Below, one piece after another: positions 1 through 12,600 of a DNA stretch of 64,000 nucleotides (position 1 is the first letter of the stretch; every line of letters starts with the position of its first letter). Both the position numbers and the translations under genes were made by a program. The notes beneath the pieces were generated by a model. That model saw nothing but the letters and a program-made list of their open reading frames with translations, ran no database searches and had not been told where the DNA came from. Source of the stretch: Antedon bifida (lineage: Eukaryota; Echinodermata; Crinoidea; Comatulida; Antedonidae); NCBI GenBank assembly GCA_963402885.1, contig OY727095.1:1059001-1123000 (forward strand), in the 5' to 3' direction.

Positions 1-404
1 AATTGTTTAAAATAAACTTCATATTTTTAAATATGAAGTTTATTTAGACTAAATTTATGTCAGGAATTAAATAAATCCAATATAATTGCGAGACAATAAT
101 ACAAAATAATGATTATTAGCCAGATATACATATTTATTAGTTATTTTCAACAAGTTGATTTGGATTTAGCTATAGACTATACCATGTATATGTAGAGTTA
201 ACCATTGAATCATATGCTATCATTAATTACCATTTGACAAATAATTGTAAAACACAAAGTTACACAAATTATGTTGAATACATTTCAAAGGGTCACTGTC
301 AATGTCTCTCCTGAGATGTGCTAAATAAACATTGTTAAACAAAAATGTGGTGTTCATCTAAAATGCATATTTGTAAAGTATGTACTTAAAGTAAATAAAT
401 AACT

Positions 405-655
405 TATAATTCATTATTTTTTTGAATATTTTTAAAATCAAACTTTTAATAGACCATTTTGCAGTTTTAATGAAGTTATTTCCCCAATGCTATAGGGGGA
501 AAAATAAATAAAGATTTCACTTATAAAAACACAAAATAAACAGTTAAATTTAACCAAAAACCCATTTGACTAGTTTTTGCTTTGAATCACAGTTTTTTCT
601 GGTAAATAATATTTTAATAATTATTTTTTCAGGGGACAATATTAAGGGGAGACTT
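405..655. mobile_element. Interspersed repeat, 'TTTTTCAGGGG' family
   Basis: The stretch shares blocks in the same order with 17105-17405, 29520-29700, 37640-37905 and 41205-41275. The shared blocks are a 'gaccattttgcagttttaat'-like start, 'acttataaaa(a)acaaaataaa', and a 'ttattttttcaggggacaat'-like end. It has no coding capacity. It is probably a non-autonomous element, but the class is not shown. Confidence 0.55.
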
Positions 656-785
656 TCCCTTGAAATGAACAAGGGGCAAGATGTGTTTTAACAATACAGT
701 TAGCCTCTATTCAAGGGACACCCCTATTAAGGGGACACATTGTTGAGTCCTGAAAGTGTCCACATAGAGGCTCTACAGTAATCTA
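640..785. mobile_element. Interspersed repeat, 'CTATTAAGGGGACAC' family
   Basis: Contains 'cccctattaaggggacac' and ends with 'gaggctctacagtaa', which mirrors the 'tacagtagaa(c)ccc' start seen in other copies near 5325-5361, 8876-9195, 14898-15215, 46396-46460 and 46970-47450. The ends are inverted relative to one another, so this is likely a MITE-type element. Confidence 0.5.
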
Positions 786-3101
786 TAATAGCAACCAATA
801 TTATCAACAAATTGTTATTTTAAGTAATTCATGTATTATTATTATTCTTGAATTTGTATTCCATTATATATATTATATTTTTCATATTTTAGGACTGTAA
901 ACTTGTCATACAAGTCTCTATTTAATGTTTCTTTTTAAGTAGTGCCATAATTTGCCATTTAAAAAAATAATTTAAAACAAGATTCCAGGTCAATTATTGG
1001 TGTTTGCCAAACATTTTATTCTTTTTATGAATATTAAATCAAATCTAGAATCTATACTAGGAGAGATGGCACATAACTTATTTATGATTTGATAGGTATA
1101 CATAAAGATCTGTAATTTGTAGATAAAAAGCATTATACATTAGTCTTATTGCATATACTAAAAACAACACAAAATGATGGACGGATATCAAGTTTATGAA
1201 GTATATAAAATCTGTACATACAAGGTAAAACATAGAAGTTAAAACCAAGGCAATCAACAGGATGCTGAGCTCTGGAGATCAAAGGGTTTATCTGTGGTTG
1301 TGACATGATCAGCGATATCAGCCCCTTAACAGACACCGCACATGGGAATATGTACATAGTACAGTACTGTTGGTATTTGTCGCAGCCAGACATAAGATCA
1401 AAGGACTGTTACGAGTTGCTATCTTGGCAAGGCAAGCTCAGTGTCCTGATTGCCTTGTTAAAACATACTATACGACGGAATACAAAGTTAACAACATGCA
1501 TTAGGACATCTAAATGATAACTACAATGAAAAGTAATATACAAATACAGGTAATGTTGGCAAGGTACAAAATGCATACAAAACATTACAAATAAATAGTT
1601 AATACTATTAAATACTATTACTTTTGACAAACAAGTATGATTACAAGGAAATTTACAAGTTCAAATTTTCTATTTGTTTCATACAAATATTTGCCATCAC
1701 TTAATAATATTACTTATTTTTCTGACAGCATGGTTAAAATGAAAAATGTACTTAAAGTAAATTCGTTTTTTTCATTTATTTTAAACACAGTGGCTTATTT
1801 CTAAACGCTTTTTCTGGATCACTGCCGTTGAACATGAATAAGGTTTTTATTACAATTGCAAATGTTTACATACAATAACTTTTTTAAAATCGGAGGTACC
1901 TTTTTAAGGAAAATGAGGAATAGTATGGAGGGAATGCAGTATACAGTATAAAACAAGAATATGTTCTTTTCAAGGTGTATTTGTCTTAATCTAAAATTGT
2001 AAAGTAAAGGTAATATAAAAATTAAAATACATCAAATCTGAGCCTTAAGCTCTTTCTTTCTTTCTTTCTCTCTCTTTTGATGTTCTCAAATTGTGTCCAG
2101 ACTGGTTTACACTAATGCTGCCATATCCAGATCGTGGAGTGTACAGAATATATCAACATTATTGTAAATTGAGATCTGATATTAACTTGTGTTCAGACAT
2201 AATTAATCCATTAAAAGGATAATATAAATCCAAAGGCAAATTACTGAAGGAATTACAATGCTGTGAGTATCAATGGCTGAAAGTATTATATATAAACATA
2301 TTAGCAACTCAGTCAAATATACCACTAAACAAATTAAATTATTTTACGCAACCGCACATCTAACACAAGATGTACACTTACATAGCTGGACATTGAATTC
2401 ATATTAATAATTCAAAAAAAAATATAATTGACTGAAATACTAGTTATAAAATATTTACACCATAAAAATGTACTCAAAACGTCAGAATTTATAACAATTG
2501 CAGATGCAGTATCTGAATTTTCAATCCTTAAAAAAGTTGTAAATAAGTCTGAATAACCATTTTATACATGAATCCTTTATAGTAGAATATAGTTAAATAA
2601 ATATTTAAAGTTGGTGTAAAATTTAAAAATAAGCAACAATTATCTTTTGTCATAATTGCAATAGAAATAATATACTTTTCTTTGGTTTGTCTTTAAAAAT
2701 TCACATTGATCTTTGATAATTAGTACAAGATGTTTCGTTATATTAATTAAAATAAAATAGACAACATAGTAGTGTCCCATTCATTCATTAGAAATAGATT
2801 GTACAATATGTAAAAACACTTTCTTTTCGTAAATATATAAACATTTTTTTAAATACTTTTTTACATGATTGGTAACAATGCCTGCAGACTTACTATTTCT
2901 TTAATGAGAGTCCAGTAATCAATATGGATACACAGATGAGGCTATCGACAGAGTCGACTGTGTATAATCTATTCATTTCTATTGGTGTGGTCCACCATAT
3001 GTACACATATGAATAGACCTGTGATGGACTAACCTATAGTCCACCCTCTTGTCCACTTCAACTGGTCAATCAATTTCAAGCCACAGAGCTCAACAAAAAA
3101 T

Positions 3102-3416
3102 TTACTTGATGGTACTTTCTTCCTTTTGTTTTTCGGAGGAAATCTTTCCGCGCTTTACTTTTTTTGTGACTTTCATTATGTCTAAACTCAGTCTGTGTAC
3201 ATTCAAATCATCGTCGTTAATTTTCCTTTTGGTTTACACATTTCTTCCCATATTTGCTTTGCTTTCTGGGTCTACTCTGGTGCAGTATAACCAAGTAACA
3301 AACCTGTAATCAATCGGCCTCTCAAAGGTTACATGTGATGTTCCGCTGTTAGTTCTACTCTCTTTAACTTTAAAATTAGACCTACTGTCGTGTTGGTCTG
3401 ACTTCTTAGTAGACAC
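3102..3416 (-). pseudogene. Lysine-rich coding-like stretch with one in-frame stop
   Basis: On the minus strand one frame stays open for about 104 codons except for a single TAA at 3234-3236. The part before the stop contains 'TSHVTFERPIDY'. The part after it is basic ('KRKINDDDLNVHRLSLD', then 'KVTKKVKRGK') and ends in TAA at 3102-3104. I do not recognise the product. It lies downstream of the ELMOD3 stop, so it could be a decayed exon, a terminal exon of another transcript, or chance. There is no upstream ATG; the frame would begin with GTG or need a splice acceptor (a 'ctactaag' is present near 3405). Confidence 0.2.
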
Positions 3417-3500
3417 ATATGTTTATGTTTTTTTTTTAGATATTTAAAAAAAACGCCGAAGTCTTTACTATTCTTTTCATAGATGTACAACATATATTAA

Positions 3501-3634
3501 GCTCTGTCTACACTATCAAATTCGTTTGACAAAAAAAGTGTTATGTGCTCAAATATTGTAGTGATATGACTTTATCATGTTCATATATGGGCACATCACA
3601 TTTTTTGTCACATAAAGTTTGATAGTGTAGACAT
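3501..3634. mobile_element. Palindromic MITE, 'GTCTACACTATCAAA' family, copy 1
   Basis: Begins 'gctctgtctacactatcaaa' and ends with the inverted form 'tttgatagtgtagac'. The middle holds 'gtgatatgac' and 'atgggcacatcacat', so the whole element can fold back on itself. At least eleven further copies lie in this window. Confidence 0.8.
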
Positions 3635-3679
3635 CAAAGTACCATTGGTTAGATTTGTCTCACTTTGACATCCGTTACG

Positions 3680-6600
3680 TCAAACATAATGCGCGTTGTT
3701 ACAGTCAAGTTCGTCAATTCCTTTGAATGTTCTTTCAGCAGAAACATCTCTTGTCAAACTTCCGTTTCTTGATGTTTGCCCTCTTGCACCTTTTTTATGA
3801 CCGCTGATATACTCTTCAAATTTCTTCATAAGAATTTTTGGATTTTTACTGGCGCAAGTTTCCAATTCTGACAGGAAAAAAAATATGTAATGAATAATGG
3901 ATAGAAGTAAGCTCACCAAGCTACTGTATGTGCCATTAATTTTGCGGTGGTTTAATTTTCGCAAATTTCGCAATTGGGAAGCTTACCACAAAAAAAGGGG
4001 AAAAACCAAAGCAAATTTACACACTCTTATAACATATCGTCTACAGTCAGTACAGCAAACAATGATGCTTCGTTCGCAGTGGAAGGTTTGTGATACAAAA
4101 AAAAACATTAATTTACTAGTTAGTACAGTAGGCCTACTACTGTAATTCATAATTTAAAGTTCTTTAAACTAAAATGACGTCTGCGAAAACGTTGAGTGGT
4201 AAATCGTGAAAATAATAAATAATACCACATATAATATGTGGTATGGAAAACAAGTGCAGTCAGCCAGTTTTCCATAGCTACCCTATCACATCATTTGCTA
4301 CTCAATCAATGTTCATATGATTTGAATTCATTTTACCTTTTAACACAAATCCAGAGTCTTTGATTGTCTTGTGTCCATGTTTCCACGTGGTGTACAAATG
4401 TAAAAATATACTGGCGTAGAATTCATTCACTACAGCTATTACTTGCTGTCTTTTATTGCATTCCCTTAAAATATAAATATGTATAAGGTATAAGGTATTT
4501 ATTATCAGCCTAAGCTTAAAACAAGGCCCTCTACAGGCCCTCTACAGACCCACTGCAGTCAGTGCAGTGCAGATCAGCACAACTGGAGACGATCCCCTAC
4601 TCTTTTTGAATAGTGTACGTAGTGTAAAACAAACAAATAGATAACTTAAGAACAATAAATCAGTACTGAAGTAATAAATTAATATTTCTTTAAATAAAGA
4701 CATTTCTATCTTACAACAAAGATCACTCAGAATTTCTGAGGATACTTATCTAGAAAGGTAAAAAGAATCTCTAAGCTTCCATCCAAAAGAGAGTATTGCA
4801 ATCTACTGTCACTTTTGCTAAACATGCTTGACCTTTAACCCTAGGGTCAAAAGTTAAAGACAAAAAACTACTATAATACCTTGATAACCTCTCATGTCGT
4901 AGAGTTTGCAATGCAATCCTAGTCATGTTGACAGACATGACACAAAATGGAAAGTTCTGAAAGAAATGTGTGTGTTGAAATAATAATAATGCTTGTCTAA
5001 AAAAGATGATCATTCTAGTGGCAATATTTTGAAATATTCATATTAACAATAATAAAGTGCTATCAATAAATAGTAGATACTTGACTGTCATACATAGAGA
5101 CCCGGTGTTCAATTCCTGACAACTCCCAGTCTACTCAGCTGTAAATGAGTACCTGGTTGAAAATATTTGGGAGGATAGGGTGGTGGTAGGTAGCTACCAT
5201 AAAACATAATGCCGAGGTTTAGTAAAATGAGCTCCTAACAGCTCATTCCTCTACGTTCAGAAATGAATACCGGACATTACCTTACCGATAAATATACCTG
5301 GACAAATAGAATCCATTGTACTACAATGTACCATAGAACCCCTACATAAGGGGACACTTTTGGTTTCGTTTTAATATGGGTGTGTAATAGGGATTATACA
5401 AAGTATTGAAACATATGTTGCTCCTTCACAGGAAAGTGTTGTCCAGTTGCCAGTTATACAGTATATTCTTTACCTGAGTTTCGTGTTGTGAAATTTTGTA
5501 GATGTCCTTTGCTAGTTGGAATGTGTTGTTGTCCATTACAAAATATAGAAGTGTCATCAAGGCCAGGAATCCACATGCTCTAAGGTCTGTTGTTGGATCA
5601 TTACCTGAAGTAAACAAGAAAACATAATGAGAAATGTTGAAATTAAAGTGTAAAATTTTATAAGTATATCCACAAATGCGTTTGTCAATATTCAAAATAA
5701 ACTTGAGGTGAACTGTGCACTTAAGTCTGTATGCTAAATGAGAAAAAATCCTATTTTTGTGCGACTTCTAGATCATTTTATGTTTCTTTATCATTGCATT
5801 ATTTTGAGACTTGGAAATTATTTTTTTAATGAAATCATCAAATCTATATAACATTCTGATTCAATACAGTTTGGTAGCAGAAGTGGGGAATCGCAACCCG
5901 AGGGAGGACCAGAGTTTTCCTTAGATTACGAATCTGTAAGGTAATCGGTCAAGGTAGGAAGCATTTTGTGAGATATAATACAATAGCTTCATAATCATGT
6001 ATCTGGTTAATTGCATGTAAGGGAGACTGGATGGATTTCCGGGGTGAATACAAAATGTCGGACTCAGCAAGTTCTCACACATATTAATAAATATCACATA
6101 CCTTGAAATCCTATTTGTTCCCAGTGACTTCCAAATCGAGGACAGTCTATTGTCGTTCCTGTGAGTTTCTTATAAATTGTTTGAAGCACCCTTCGATGTA
6201 CCTCTACATTGTCATCAAATTGGTCTAAAAACAATTTTAAGAATAAAATAATTACAGAATTAGCCACTATATAGGATAGCAATAAGTAAATACAGACAGT
6301 CTATAACCAAATGAAATTTTTACAATGTCTGACTATAGAATTATTATGAATTATGTTCAAAATGACGTTTAGGTTATTAACCTCAGGTGCTCTGTTTAAT
6401 GACAGCAAATTACATATATAACTTAATACTATGTATGGTACTCACATTGCGCTATGGCAAAAACTAAATCCCGTTCTTCCAGCAAGTTTCGGTTCATTTT
6501 TGGAGGACCAAAAAGGAAGTGACTAACAGCATCAAATCCACTTCTATCTACAGTGGTTTTAATTTTATACTAAGGTAGACAAAAAAAAATGAAGAATAAT

Positions 6601-9600
6601 ATCTGAAATACCAAACACCTGTACATATAATGCATGCTAAGAAATTTTTAGATTTTACTGATAAAACATGTTAGGGAATTAAATACACCAGGGTTCCCTT
6701 TTAAATACACCAGGGTTCCCTTTTAAATACACCAGGGTTCCCTTTTAAATACACCAGGGTTCCCTTTTAAATACACCAGGGTTCCCTTTTAAATACACCA
6801 GGGTTCCCTTTTAAATACACCAGGGTTCCCTTTTAAATACACCAGGGTTCCCTTTTAAATACACCAGGGTTCCCTTTTAAATACACCAGGGTTCCCTTTT
6901 AAATACACCAGGGTTCCCTTTTAAATACACCAGGGTTCCCTTTTAAATACACCAGGGTTCCCTTTTAAATACACCAGGGTTCCCTTTTAAATACACCAGG
7001 GTTCCCTTTTAAATACACCAGGGTTCCCTTTTAAATACACCAGGGTTCCCTTTTAAATACACCAGGGTTCCCTTTTAAATACACCAGGGTTCCCTTTTAA
7101 ATACACCAGGGTTCCCTTTTAAATACACCAGGGTTCCCTTTTTATGGACTAAGAGCAGTTATTCCGTTTGGATCCCTCTACTTTCTTTGAGTAATTATGT
7201 ACTTTTTTTAACTTGCCGAATAAAATATTTTTTATAAATCTGATTTAGTAAATAAAGGATATATCATAATAGGGTAAGGTGAGTCCCATATTGTACTAAA
7301 AGTCCAGTTCCTTTCCACGCTTTATCCGCCCTCAACTAGGTGCTCATTTACAGCCAAGTGAAAGTGGAAGATGTTCTTAATAATTTAATAATATTTCATT
7401 CATTAATAACCTGGTCATTTTTGTATCAAACATGAATGGAAACATACTCCAATAAGTTGTGCTTTGACACCTGGGTGAAGAGAGGCAAACGTAAGTAAAG
7501 TGTTACTTATCAGGAATTGAACCCAGGCCTTCCTGTATGGTAAGATACTGTTAATACTCTGTCTACACTATCAAACTACAGTATCTAGCTGTTTGAGTGT
7601 GCTGTGCTCAAATATGGTAGTTATATGACATCATATCATGTTTTATGGGCACATCACATTTTAGTTTGATTTGACATATAGTTTGATATTAGACAGAGCT
7701 TTAAAGTTACACATGATATGACAGATCATTACCTTGTAGATCTCCATATTGCACTGTTGGAAATATGCTAATGCTTCATTGAATGATATCAGTGGAGTTT
7801 TATTGACACTTGATAGTTTACCTGAAAAATAAAATGCAAATTTCATCAATACTAGGGTAACAATCAGTAATACCATATATCATATGTGGTCTACACTATC
7901 ATTATCAAACTAGTTTTACAAAAAAAAGTGTGCTGTTCCCAAATATGGTAGTGATATGCCCAAATATGGTAGTGATATGAAATCATCATGTCCATTTATG
8001 GGCACATCACATTTTTTTGTCAGATAAAGTTTGATAGTGTAGACAGAGCTTAAGTAAGCTTTGATACCGATTTAGGCATGTTGCTAGATACAGTAACTGG
8101 CAATAGTTATTGGGAGTGGAATTGCTTTTAATGGATTCACAAAAAACTTGCCATACAAGATTCATACACATGACCTCTATTGTTCAATTGACCTTATTCT
8201 TACAGCATGTTGACAACAAAACAAATTAATAAACTTTTCACCAAGGTTAATAAGCATTGCTTTTTTAGGATATACAGTAGGCCTATTGCCAGCTAAAAAT
8301 AAATAACAAATATTTATAGCAATAAATTCAATAAAATTTAATATGAAAATTAGATAGGTGTGTATTAAATAAAATTTACCAAGATGTTATTAAAATTAAA
8401 ATATGCATTTTATTTATTATATTACTTATATATATTATACAAAGATTTTGTACATTGTACGGGTGAGGTGGTGGGGAGGAGATATGTTTAAATTAGTTGA
8501 CAATTAATGCATACAGGAATGAAGACATACAAACAACAATGTTATCGTGCACTGTGAAATATAACATGGTAAACAATTAGAAAACAAAAAAAGAAAAAGT
8601 CATCATTTAGTGAAAAAGAAAATAGAATACCATAAAGACAAAATAGACAAGAAACATTAAAACAAATTCTACAGATGACAAAAAAAAGTAAATAAATGAA
8701 CTCAATGTGTGCATAAAGTTCAAAGTGTTGTGTTATCAAAACAGGACAGTACATTTGTACACAACTAAACCAACTAAAAACCCAACAAAAAATTGATGAA
8801 AACAGTTACAGTTAAGTGTACAACAAGGTGTAACATTGAATGCAATTATCAACATGCTATATAAGTACCAACATTTTACAGTAGAATCCCCACTTTGGGG
8901 GGACACACCCCTACTAAAACTTGGTTCCAACTAGGACGCAACAAAATCCCAACGCAAGCACATTGACCAATCAAAAGAGATGCATTATTCGAACTGTCAC
9001 TTGTAATTGGTCAATTCGCTTGCGTTGCGGCCTAGTGAGAACTAAAAACTTCTCTGTGATACGAAACAGGTGCAATTTAATTATGCTTTAACACTAAGGC
9101 CATGGCCAACTTCCATGCAGGGGACACTTCTATTAAGAGGACAGTACACTTGAGTCCTGCTGAACGTGTCCCCTCAGTTGGACTTCTACTGTATTTAATA
9201 TCTTAAATAAATACTTTACTTCATTTGGTTGTTTATTAAGATTACTTTAAATAAATAAATAAATAAAAAATAAATATAACAAATTGATTATAAAATACTA
9301 AGTACTAAAATAAAAACATAACACACAGCAACCACTGAAAGAAAACCATACCTTCAATGTGTTCTCCTGAAAGCAATAAGGAAAAGAAAAACCAACAGAT
9401 TTTAATTTCAATCAATTTTTTCAAAATTAAAAAAAGTTCTGTCTACACTATCAAAAAGTGTAACTGTGATGTGCCCAAATATGGTAGCGATATACCCAAA
9501 TATGTTAGTGGTATGACATCATCATGTCCATATGAGCACATAAAGTTTGAGCTTAAGAGTAGTACTATAAAACAAAAAGGAATTTTTTTCTATGCCATCC

Positions 9601-12600
9601 ATTTTCATTTTTTTATTTCTATGGCACTTTTAACAAAGCACCTTACACCACAAAAACAATACATAAACATGGATAGAATTATGTTTAATTGAGCAACACA
9701 ACCATTTTTATGTCTAATTTAGGATTGTGAACATCCTTAAGTTGCCACAAAATGTCTAATTTAGGATTGTGAACATCCTTAAGTTGCCACAAAATGTCTA
9801 ATTTAGGATTGTGAACATCCTTAAGTTGCCACAAAATGGTTTCCCTGAAATGGTGGTTTGAAGAATGCATTTTAAAAAGTTAGCCTTGAAGAAATTGAAT
9901 CATAGAAATACATTTTGTAGTCATTTATTTACAGTAAAATAAGGTGGTTTGTAGGCATTTCTTACCAGGTTGTATTGTGTCAACAGCATCCCAGTCAGCC
10001 TGGGCCTGTAAGAGACTATCCTTCAAATCACTATTCTCTGGTCTTCTTTCCCCCGCTGTCCGCCTTACAAAATCCCATTCATCATGCCCCGAGTACTGTT
10101 TAGACTGATATGGTGGAGACTTCTGCCTAAGGTATGATCTTTCACCTGGACTTTGGTTTAAGTCAGTGATGTGTAGGGGCTCTGCATGTCCCGATGTTTT
10201 CGGCACTCGACTATAAGGCAAGGATCTTGAATGTTGGCTGTATGTTCCTGAATTAGGAGGAATATTTTGGGATGGAGTCCTTTGGCTGGGTAATTGATGG
10301 TTAGGATTCTTCTTTGAGCTCTTTGGTGTGTGATATGGAGGCTGGTACGCATCATTGTCAGGACGATGGGAATTCTGTGGGAGTGAAATTAGAAAAAGGA
10401 TGTGATAAGTCAAAACTGTACTCTCTAATCACATTTAAGTGAGATATCAAGTATCAGTTAAGTCAGTCAGTCAAAGGTGTTGTGGTAAACATACAGTAGA
10501 GGATTAAATCATTTTATGTCACCATTCTAAGTATATGGCACAATTACACTTACTTTTAGTCCGTTGCTTCCAATGTCATGATTATTATGGGCTTCAAATG
10601 GTGGTACCTGAAAGAAAAGTATAATAACACATCTGATTGTATTCTTGCATTACGCATCACTTCATATGGATTTAGTCGTACCTAACAGAAAAGTGATATG
10701 GTTGTGGGGTGGGGGTGGTTTGCATTGAAATCCTCTGTTACAGGCTTGTACTGTTAATGTATTATTCACAGTAGTTGGTTTGTCAAAAACGGATAATAAG
10801 ATGAGGTCATCATTATTGCCCGCTTGAGAACAGTAAATTACTTAATTTATACTTACATCCCTAATAATAGCTGCTTCATTTTGTGAATTTCGTTTACGGT
10901 GACCACAATCAGAATTTTCTGACTGAGATCGAGAGTATAGAGGCCGTGTCTGAATGCCGTATGTTGAAGAAGATTGTTGCGATTTCTGAAATGTGAATTG
11001 GTTTTCAATTGTTGCTTTCTTTGACTGTGATGGAGCCAATTCCCAGATGTCATCCTAATAAAAAAAATATTATTAAAAAAACAAAAAAAAATTGCCTTGT
11101 TTTGTTTTCCATGATGTATCACATGACCACACCATAGTGTACAGATTGACTTTTCGACATGATAGCTGCATAGCGCGTCATAAAAACAGAAGGTCGCTAA
11201 ATGCTAGATAGCAAACTATTCAACCTTTTACATACATGAATGCACAATTTTAGTTTGCTTCAAACAAATTCATAAACCTCCTAATATTTATGTATGGACC
11301 TATAAATTAGGTCTATGGTTTATAAATGTCCCATTGAACTTTAATCGTTGTGAAAACAAAAGGATTGCTAAATGCTAGAGAGCAAACTTTTCAGATTTTT
11401 ATTTTAGATTATGCTTCTGACATTATTCACATTAAATGTATTTTATAAGTATTGTAAATGTTTTCTTGTATGAATTTTAAAAAGAAACACGTCTTTACAA
11501 ATCCTAAAGCACAAAAAAATGTGATGTCTATATATATGGACATGATGTCATATCACTACCATATTTGGGCACTACCTTTTTTGGGCACGTCACTACCATA
11601 TTTGGGCAAATCACACTTTTTTGTCTAGTCACACTAGTTTGACAATCAAAAGCTCCTTATTTATTAAGTGAAAAACCTTAATATTTTACATACCTTTTGA
11701 TACTTTGCAGTAGAAATTCTATACTGGTTAGAAACTGGCTTTGGACTTGGGGAGGCCGTAGAATATTTTGCATCAAATATGTCATCAAAGTCATCTAGAT
11801 CTTCAGCGTGATCATCTGAGTTAAAAGCAAGTTCAAACTGGAACTCTCTTTCACTGTCCATACTTCTAAAGTAAACAAGTTTAAAGAAAGGCAATTAGTT
11901 TTGCTATCTATGCCATATTTTTATTTCTTTTCTTTTAATATTTTGTTATAATATCAATCCGTGCATCCTGGTATTTATAATGGGCTGCTTAAATTATTAA
12001 TATCAGAATTGTTCACATTTTTAAACGTTTAAGACGAACACAATGATCGCAATATAGATCCATCAAATAGTATTTATTTTTACAGAAAATGTTGTTTGTG
12101 ACGTTAAATGAGATCGACAAAAACGAAGTAAAGCGTCTTTAATAATAATACTAAATCTTGACTTTTACTCTACCCTATCTAAACTGAACCTACATACACT
12201 ACATATTACTATGACTTAGTAGGTCTACTATCCCATGACCTGTCCTAGGCCTACTACTACTACTACTACTACTCTAGTACTACTAGCCACTTGCCGTTAG
12301 AGAACAGACTGATAGTCCTCACATGTACGTAAACATGTTAATTTTTACCCTAAATGAAAACATCCCTCTAGGAAAATGAGTAAAGACGATGATGAGTAAA
12401 GACAATGATGAGTGAAGACGATGATGAGTAAAGACAATGATGAGTGAAGACGATGATGAGTGAAGACGATGATGAGTGAAGACGATGATGAGTGAAGACG
12501 ATGATGAGTGAAGACGATGATGAGTGAAGACGATGATGAGTGAAGACGATGATGAGTGAAGACGATGATGAGTGAAGACGATGATGAGTGAAGACGATGA

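Larger units (their letters stand above)
1..3679. other. Gene-free left flank of ELMOD3
   Basis: I recognise no gene here. The stretch is AT-rich and holds two interspersed repeats near the left edge (about 405-655 and 640-785), a CT-rich simple tract near 2054-2078, an inverted-repeat element at 3501-3634, and a lysine-rich interrupted open stretch at 3102-3416. Part of it may be ELMOD3 3' untranslated sequence, since that gene reads leftward and stops at 3680, but I cannot place the poly(A) site. Confidence 0.6.

Noticed and set aside
6681-7142. CRISPR-like look of regular short repeats
   Set aside because: The 22-bp units are directly adjacent with no unique spacers, and the genome is eukaryotic.
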